From: Gnetum montanum
Taxonomy: Eukaryota > Streptophyta > Gnetopsida > Gnetales > Gnetaceae
Direction of reading: 5' to 3'
Assembly: GCA_015680685.1 (NCBI GenBank)
Contig: MNCI01009318.1
Location: forward strand, 1,018 to 65,017
Length of the DNA: 64,000 nucleotides
The position numbers were made by a program, and so were the translations under genes. Under the pieces are notes generated by a model. That model saw only the letters and a list, made by a program, of their open reading frames with translations. It had not been told where the DNA came from and did no database searches. Positions 56,805 to 64,000 of this stretch are shown piece after piece. Position 1 is the first letter of the stretch; every line of letters starts with the position of its first letter.

Positions 56805-59800
56805 TTATTTTAATTGTTTTTTTATTCTTTTTATGTTTATGTCCTGCGATTTATTAACTAGTATGATTTTGTATTCGGCGTCCCCTTCGCTGATCACGTT
56901 GAATGGTAATTCAGCCCAAGGGACGTCTGATGGAACGGCTTCTATGTCAATGTTTTCAGGTGTGTCTGTCATGCTTTCTATATTTTTTTCTGTACGAGGT
57001 GTTTGTATAGCGTCCGACGTAGGAGTTTCAGTTTTAGGAGGTTTTTGTCACGTATTCGAAGGCTTACTGCTTATTGATGGTTGCGGATTCTTATCGTTTC
57101 GACTAGGCTTTTCGATCTCGACTTCCGAGCCCTGATCTATGTCCATATGCGACGAAATGATAGGGGTAGCTGCCTCCCCGTGTATGATGATCTCACCGCC
57201 CTCATAAGGCAGGTGAATTTCTTGGTGTATGGGGGAGGAGACAGCTCTGAGTTGGGCCAACCAGGGTCTCCCTAATATTAGGTTGAACCCTAGCATCTCA
57301 TCGACCACTAGGAAGTCGGCAGATGTAGGGAACTGGTCCCCCGCTATGAAATCCAAGGTTATTGTCCCTTTTACCATTACGCGTGACCCACTGAATGATT
57401 TTAAACAATTAGTTGCAGTTGGTTTAATTGACTCAGTAAGCCCCAATTGTTCAATGATGGGGTACGGTACAACATTGGTTCCGGCTCCATCATCTACGTG
57501 GACCCTATGTATCTTGAACTGGTTCAGGCGTATTGTTATGAACATGGGGGCTATTGTGATTTCCCCTGTTTTCTTGTCCACTTTGATGTTGTCATCATAA
57601 AAGCTTATGGGTTTAGGAGTAGTCCCGTGAGGCGAGTGCATCACCGCATGAATAGACGGTTCATTTGGGGGCAAATCCTCACTTACCGGGATTGATGTCA
57701 ACATACGTACTAAAGCTTCCCGACGTGTTTGGGACGTTAAAACCAAGTCGTACAAGCTTAGTGAAGTACTTTTCTATTTTAGTGCTTGGGTAACTTGTGA
57801 AAGGGCCGTTGCAAAATCTCTACTGTCAGGGACATTTTTATCAGCAGTGATTGGGTCCATTGGACTCAACAGTTTTATTTCCCGCTTTGCTGGTTTGTCA
57901 TTCTTGTTCAGAATTGTCGTTTTATGCGACTCTTGTGTTTTAGATGATTCACCTTCGCTGTCCGTGTTAGGTCGGTCATTGGATGACGACATGGGCATGG
58001 AGTTAAGGGGAGTGGGCTTGGGTGGCCCCACAGCTAGCCGCTGGCGTTCCTTCTCCACACGCTCACATGTAAGCCTGTCTGCCAGGCGTTCTCACGTGTT
58101 GCGTGGAGGTGGAGTTGGCCTTAGAGCCTCAGGTTGCCCTGGGACCCTTACCACATATGGGGCTGGGCAGGGTTGCGGGTGGACGGTCGGATATGATGGG
58201 GCAGGAGGCTGACTAGGTATCCTGATGACGTACGGGGTTGGTTTTGGTGGAGGTTGGGCCTCTGTTGTTGAAATGGCGGGTGGTACTCGGATTACAAAAG
58301 GGGTAGGCCGAGCATGAGGGGTTGGTGCATCCACGGAATTGATCGGAGGGATGCGCACCACATATGATTTTTGATGCGTCATGACGTTGGATGTGGGTAT
58401 GGTCGAGGGCACCCGAACGACGTATGGCCGCTGCGGGGCGTGTGGTGGTTGAGGTGCAGGTGTGGACACAGCAGGAGGAATCCGAACTACGAAGGGCCTA
58501 CTGGGTGTTTCCTGTTCATATTCGGGGTAGACGGTGTTGATGTGGGGTGTCTCAGAATCATCATCACAATAGATGGTATTAATTACGTATGATGCCTCTT
58601 TAGTGTTCAGGGGATCTTTATACACCCCCATAGTTTGATTCTGTGGTTGGACGGGGTTAGCCCCATCAAAACTGATTTGACCATCATCGATCATCTGCTG
58701 AATGTCCTGCTTCAAGGTGAAACAGTAATCCGTACCATGCCCGTTGTGTTCATGGTAGTCGCAGAAGCGATCCATTCTGAATCCTTTGGGCACGGGAGGC
58801 TCATCTGGCGTTGCTAAGCTTGGGTTCTGTACGAGTTGACAGAACTGATCGTGTCTTTGGATGGCCACGGGGGATAACTATTTATGCTTCATTAGCCCAG
58901 CCTTCAAGAGTTGATCGAAGAGCTGGGATGGCTTCATTGGCAGAGGCATGTATTGAGAGGGTTCTTTCCTCTCGAAGTTTCGCGTACAGTTCATTGGATT
59001 CTATTGTGATGATGATTCTTGCGCAGTTGTGGGAGTTGGTTTGTTGTAGTTAGTAGGAGTTACTGGCGGTTTGTTTTGTTGTTGTGTCCCTGCTATTGCC
59101 ACTATGGTTGCCTTAGCTTTCTCTTTATCTTTTTTAGTGTGTTGATTTTTAAAGGCTAGGTATGCAGGGTCGTGGCTATTTTGGGCTGCCTCTTCTATGT
59201 TTTTAATTTGTACAAATGCTTGATTAAGGTCACACGCGTTAAGGTAATACAGCTTAGATTTAAAAAATTGTTGACGGCCCCTTTTAGAATAGTGAGTAGG
59301 TAAGTCTGGGAGATTGGCTCATGCAGTTCGTTGAGTGCGGCGCTCCACCTCTGAATAAATTTCTGCATAGGTTCAAGCGGTGCTTGCTTGACCTGTATGA
59401 GGCTGTCCAAGGTGGCCTTGGGTTTCAAGTTGTACTTGAACCGAGTTACAAACTGGTGTTATAGGTCTTCCAAGGAGAAGATGGAGTTCCTTGGCAGAGC
59501 TCGGTACCAGTCAAGTGCCCTTCCAGCGAGGGACATGGGGAACACTCGTAGAATAGCATGAGGCCATGCCTGGAGCAACACGCATTCTAATCTAAACATT
59601 ATCAAATGGGCATTGGGGTCCATCTCCCCGTTATATTTGATCAATGTTGGTAAGGAGACGCCTTTGGGCAAGGTCAAGGATGGGACAGAGGATCTGATGG
59701 GGTCATCGTTGTAGAAATCTACTACCTTCAACTCCCAGTCGGTGGCTGTTTTGAGGCGTTTTACCTCGTCTGTCAATTCTTGCATCAGTTTTTTAGCGTC

Positions 59801-60904
59801 CGCCCAATCTTGGGCGCTCGGTGAAGCTACAGGCTGGGAATGCGGGGCTGCATACAAGTTAGACTGTTGGGTTGTGGGTTGAAAGGTCGAAAGTTGGGCA
59901 ATCGGTGGTCGTGTTTGTGGGAAGTTAACAGTGGGTGGCACTGAGTATGGCATGTTGTATGGGAAATGTTGTTGTTGCTGCGGTTGGGGATGTACCTAGG
60001 GAACATGGACTGGTGGAATGGTATGATGTGGCACGTGAGTGTGAGAGGGTTGGTGGGATGGGGCACCCATCGGTGGCCATTGCCCAATCACGTTGTGCGA
60101 AGGGACTCCTTGTTGGGTTACGGCCATCGAGGGGCCTGCATGCGCTTGAATGTGCGGGATGTAATGAGCGGATGTGGATGCCGGTATTACATGTGGCATC
60201 TCTATCACTCGGGTTGGGAATGTCACTCCCACGCTATCGTGAGGGGGCGGTGCTTGTGAGGACGAACCCGCAGCTGCAGTAGGGATGATTGTGAGAGGGA
60301 ATGTGTTAGGTTGGGAATCACTCGGAGGGGGAATATGCACTAGCACTGATGCTTCAGGTTTTGGTGCTTGAGCTTGGGTGAATCTGAGATGCTAGAGGGG
60401 CAGGATTTCCCCTGTGTCTAGATGAAAAATGGGGTTAACCTGTGCTTGCAGGCTAAGAGTGTGGTAGGAGTCCTCGTGCTCGGATTGAGCGGCGAAGTCG
60501 TCCTCTTCTTCTAGTTGGGGCTCTAGCGCAGGCTGATCCAACGTGCGGCTCCTTTGTAGGAGGAGCTGTGTGATGAGCTCCGAATACTGCTCCGGAACCA
60601 GGATTACATCATACGGGGAAGGGGTGAACTCGTGTCCTCCCCTATAAAAGAGTTCAAACTGCCTATTTACTTCCATTTCGGCCTGGTCAACAGCCAGGCC
60701 GGCTTGTATCTTAATACATATAAAATTGTATTGATCCTGAGTGATAATGTTGGCGGCTAGATCTCTTCCCTGCAACCTTAGAGACCGGCGAGATCCCGCT
60801 GTAGGTTGTACTCCCGGGTGTTGCAAGATGGGCTGTTGGACAGTCATGTTGTCTATGATGTTAGTGGTTTGAGTGATGGCAGTGATGGTGTTTGCGGGAT
60901 TCAT
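56805..60904 (-). pseudogene. gag: Element E gag-protease (full domain set)
   Basis: Sense start MNPANTITAI at 60904. N-terminal domain to about 60400 (RRSLRLQGRDLAANI, YRGGHEFTPSPYDV). Pro/His-rich region 60346-59850. Retrotrans_gag core 59770-59290 (KKLMQELTDEVKRLK, LTLPKGVSLPTLIKYNGE, GRALDWYRALPRNS, QKFIQRWSAALNELHEPIS). Zinc knuckle CDYHEHNGHGTDYC at 58772-58709. Six P-x-VVR-VP type repeats are at about 58550-58100. Linker to 57774, then protease with RVHVDDGAGTNVVPYPII (about 57480) and FNLILGRPWLAQL (about 57270). A C-terminal extension ends KRIKKQLK at the stop 56805-56807. Stops at 60392 and 57774 and a frameshift near 59270 inactivate it. Confidence 0.9.
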
Positions 60905-61522
60905 GATGATTGGTTTAGGATGTAACACTGTCTGGAGTGAAATTGATATACTGGGCAGCGTACAACGTATACGCTTCAGCTGACAGCATGTGACAGCATA
61001 TACAGCATATATGTACGTAGCGTAGACGGTCAGCGTAGACAAGTCTACGGCGTAAGTGGCTCAGCGTATACGCTAGACAGCGTATACAGCGTAAGGGTAC
61101 AACATAAAAAGGGGTACAGCGTAAAAGCAGGCAGCGTAAACAAGGCTCAACATAAAGAAGACAGCGTAAGACGATGCTTAGTGTAAGACAATGCACAGCG
61201 TAAAAACAAGGCAACGTATGGTTTTCTGAGGGAATTTTTAAAAGGGGGAGCGTAGATACTGAATAGCGTAAAGAATGCTCAGCGTAAAATAGGTACAGCG
61301 TAAACAATGAACAGCGTAGACGCTGGACAGTTCATAGGATGAGTTCAGAGGCTAGATTGCATAGACGCTGGGGTTTCTGTGGATAGTCCACATGAATTTG
61401 GCAGCGTATACGCCAAAAGACTTGCAGAGTTTGAAGCAGGGTAGCGAAAATGCTGATGGGCGTAGATGCTGGTAAGTTTGCGAGCAAGTTTTTTATCAGG
61501 CCCTCCTTCTAGTGCCAATTTC
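60905..61522 (-). other. Element E 5' leader and PBS
   Basis: Leader of about 0.6 kb rich in CAGCGTAAA, AGCGTAGACGCTGG and GCGTATACGC words. PBS-like sequence at 61504-61520 next to the LTR (sense TTGGCACTAGAAGGAGG, one change from B). No coding content. Confidence 0.7.
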
Positions 61523-62733
61523 TATACCGCCTGAAATCGTCGGTCACCGGCTGGAAGGAAACAGAGACCGTGGGATCGCAGGACGTGCACAGAAGACCCT
61601 GCCTTCGCCTGAGGGCAAGATGGAATGCACGAAGGCAGAGTACCTTGGGTGGTCTGCATGCGGATCAGACAAGGATTTACCCCCACGTATGCCAAAGTGC
61701 TATACGCTGGGTTATGCGTAAACGGCGTAAACGGGCGTAAGCGAAAGCATAAATAGCGTAAAACAGATGCAAACGGAGTGTAAGTGTAAACAGGCGTAAA
61801 CAGAATGCATGGGCCAAATTGACATAAAACTGTAAACAATCTTATGCAGCAAATGTAACAATGATATTACAAAATGAGAATACAGTGCACCAGTCTAACG
61901 TAGTTGTGGCGAAGCACAAGGTGGACGAAAAGCCCCAGTGGATGGGAGGACGGCTGGGCTGGATTACGCTGTGTGCGTGGTGTAGCGACTATGCACGGCG
62001 TACAGGTTTTCCAACGTAAGAGGGTTTTAAGCTCTGGTGCGCAGCGTAATTGCTCTTGGGTATGCTCTGGGATTTTTGCCAACCATCCTAGTGAAGTGGA
62101 AAAGTGGGGTTTTTATACGGGTTGTTACGCTAGACTCGGGTTAGGAGACACATGGCGCATTGACCGGGTGCATACAATTTACAAATATACAACATATTAC
62201 ATCTGCAGAGCGTATACAAGGGGCGTATACGCTACATCAGGCTAGCATCAACGCTGGGCGTATACGCTGGACGTGCTGGGCATGTCAACTTGGGTGGAGA
62301 TGCCATGGACACTGGGCGTACACGCTGAGCATACACGCCCACAATGACTCGGTGTATACACCAGGCGTGTACGCTAATGGTTGTCGACTTGCTTTAATTC
62401 TTGCTCTTCGGTGTTATCTTCATTCTGTCATTGAGACTTCATCGTCGGGCGTGTGCATCTGTGGTGCCGAGTGTACAGGCGAGGCGTGTACACCGGGCGT
62501 GTGGGCCGGATGTCCACGCTGGGCGTATATGCTGGGGTGTCGGGCATATACGCTAGGCGTATACACTGTTGATGCTAGGCGTATACGCTGGTACTGCACA
62601 CTTAGTGAAAATTACGCCTCTTGATTCCCAAAGTTACAATGTGCAACACCGAATGTAGCCGTGGCCGTTCGTGGGTCCCAAGGACCTGCTTCTTGCTAGG
62701 GAAGTACCAAGCTCGAAATTTTGTGGTGTTTCA
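61523..62733 (-). repeat. 5' LTR of element E
   Basis: 1211 bp, collinear with 44825-46009. Sense TATA at 62110-62117; the G-box of the other LTR has decayed to CACATG. GCGTATACGC cluster at 62210-62592. As in C, the U5 end next to the PBS reads TATACC rather than TGTACC. Followed by GCTAC. Confidence 0.92.
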
Positions 62734-63271
62734 GCTACAAAAAAACTGTCATCACAATGCTCAAAAAGATGTTAAATCGAAGCAATAGGCGATGGCATGA
62801 ACAACTAGTCTATGCATTATGGGGATACATAATGACAGATCGAACATCTACAGGTAAATTCTATATAGTCTTGTATACGGATCTAAAGTTGTTTTACCCT
62901 TGGAGTTACAAGTTCCCTCATTGCGGATAGCTCTCTCAGGCCTCCTCGATGAAATCCAAAGCAATGAGATGTACATTGCTGACCTTGACTCGGTGGAGGA
63001 GGAATGTGTGCAAATGCTTGATTAGATCAAGTGGTACCAGAAACAACAACAGCAATGACATAAACACGATCTGCATAAACGCCCAATTAAAGAAGGAGAC
63101 TTAGTCCTTAAGGACATCCGTGAACATCCAAATAAGTTCTTAGATAACTGGGAAGGGCCTTACTTAGTCACCAAGGTGTAAAATAATAGAGCATTCAAAC
63201 TTGCTGACATGGACAGGAACGAGTTCACTAATCCCACAAATCACTTGTACCTGAAACAGTACTATGTCTAA
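62734..63271 (+). pseudogene. pol: Element F integrase C-terminal part (plus strand)
   Basis: Plus-strand continuation of 44792-44824. It encodes KKTVITMLKKMLNRSNRRWH and EQLVYALWG, then, after frame changes, the GPY-like module DNWEGPYLVTKV and a C-terminus ending KQYYV at the stop 63269-63271. The alignment with B, C and E integrase is collinear but in the opposite orientation, so F is an older family member inserted the other way. Two or more frameshifts and a stop after TKV make it non-functional. Confidence 0.88.
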
Positions 63272-64000
63272 TCAAACTAAGGTACGTAATGGTCCTAGCA
63301 TCACAACCTAAAACTGATACCATAGAATGGTCCTAGGGCTATGACTTGAAACTGGCACCATAGAATGTTCTGGAGTCATGACAATAAACCAACACCACAG
63401 AGCTCTTTCCTGTATGATACTAAACTACCACATCTATCCTCCATGATGTGAAACTAGCATCCAGAGTCCACTAAGGCTATAAACCGATTTTCCTCTTCAT
63501 AGTTTGTTATGACTATAAACTAGCAACGCACCGTCTGCTATGATGCTAAACTAGCACCATCCAAAGGGTTATGACGTGAAACTAACCCGCAACAGTCCGC
63601 TAAGACTATAAACTGGCAACATCATCAACGACCAGGCAATACTTGAAAAGATATGTTGCTATAATCGGCTATACCTATTCCACAAAGACTTGCTACATAA
63701 TTTGTCTTATGGACCCTGATGAAGCTGATGTTGTTCATGATTCTTTCTGCCTTGAAAATTGCACACGGTGGCTCCATCTCCTTTGTTATCTTCAAGTTTA
63801 AAGTGCTTAGTTAACCGATTCGTTTGTGGTTTTCTTGTCTTCTTTGAGTTATGTTTGCAGGATGACATGCCTAAGGCATTCATGCATAGATGCACTTCAT
63901 CATGACGATAAGGTATCACATTCTTCCTAATGCCCGAAACTGGGTTAATCAATCTATTCATAAGTACATTCCCTATTTTCCATCATGTTCCCGTGATCCA
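63272..64000 (+). other. Element F 3' region with inverted minisatellite units
   Basis: About 63290-63625 holds reverse-complement versions of the AGTTTATAGTC units seen after integrase in B, C and E (for example ACTATAAACTGGCAACATCATC). From about 63700 the sequence matches the reverse complement of B around 12360-12560. The 3' LTR of F is beyond the window. No gene. Confidence 0.75.

Larger units (their letters stand above)
44825..62733 (-). mobile_element. Element E: complete Tat-lineage retrotransposon
   Basis: 17.9-kb minus-strand element, the most complete copy. LTRs are at 61523-62733 (5') and 44825-46009 (3'), with GTTAC/GCTAC target duplications inside F integrase. Sense order: leader, gag with all domains and protease (60904-56805), antisense gene (plus, 51594-56016), pol (about 50860-47380), 3' region. 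It is closest to C. Stops in gag, pol and the antisense gene show it is inactive. Confidence 0.92.

Overview
This window is nuclear DNA from a seed plant and consists almost entirely of nested, decayed copies of one very large Ty3/gypsy LTR-retrotransposon family. No host gene, tRNA, rRNA or CRISPR array was found. The pol regions carry a reverse transcriptase with YVDD, a first RNase H, a second archaeal-type RNase H and a zinc-finger/DDE integrase. The doubled RNase H is the hallmark of the plant Tat/Ogre lineage. Full copies are about 16.5-18 kb and the LTRs about 1.0-1.26 kb, with TG...CA ends, a PBS-like site and a polypurine tract.

Layout. A (327-11544, minus strand) is a partial copy and shares one LTR (10287-11544) in tandem with B. 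B (10287-44791, minus strand) is split by C. C (23734-40233, minus strand) is a complete copy nested in B with target duplication ACAGG. E (44825-62733, minus strand) is complete with target duplication GTTAC/GCTAC. F (44792-44824 plus 62734-64000, plus strand) is the integrase tail and 3' region of an older element; B abuts it on one side and E interrupts it.

Architecture. On the sense (minus) strand every copy reads LTR - leader - gag/protease - [antisense gene] - RT - RNase H - second RNase H - integrase - long 3' region - LTR. Between protease and RT lies a 4-5 kb gene on the opposite strand. I reconstructed eight exons with GT-AG introns. Intron phases are the same in two divergent subfamilies (A/B and C/E), exons 2 and 8 and most others match in length within a subfamily, and there is a TATA box upstream in C and E. 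The spliced product is about 1065-1084 aa, with unrecognised N-terminal and central regions, an acidic linker and a long C-terminal coiled coil. The copies here carry stops, frameshifts or lost acceptors, so all are pseudogenes, but the gene was clearly a stable part of the element.

Non-coding parts are unusually patterned. AGTTTA-type minisatellites sit at three fixed module borders. CpG-rich words (GCGTATACGC, GCGTAAAC, GCGTAGAC in C/E; GCGTGAGYAAC and AGCGTATGA in A/B) pack the LTR U3, the leader and intron 1 of the antisense gene. One working idea is that the antisense protein is a self-encoded regulator of these motif fields, analogous to the VANC anti-silencing factors of VANDAL transposons; this is inference only. 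The window also contains an assembly error: a 266-bp perfect inverted copy bounded by single Ns (36247-36514).
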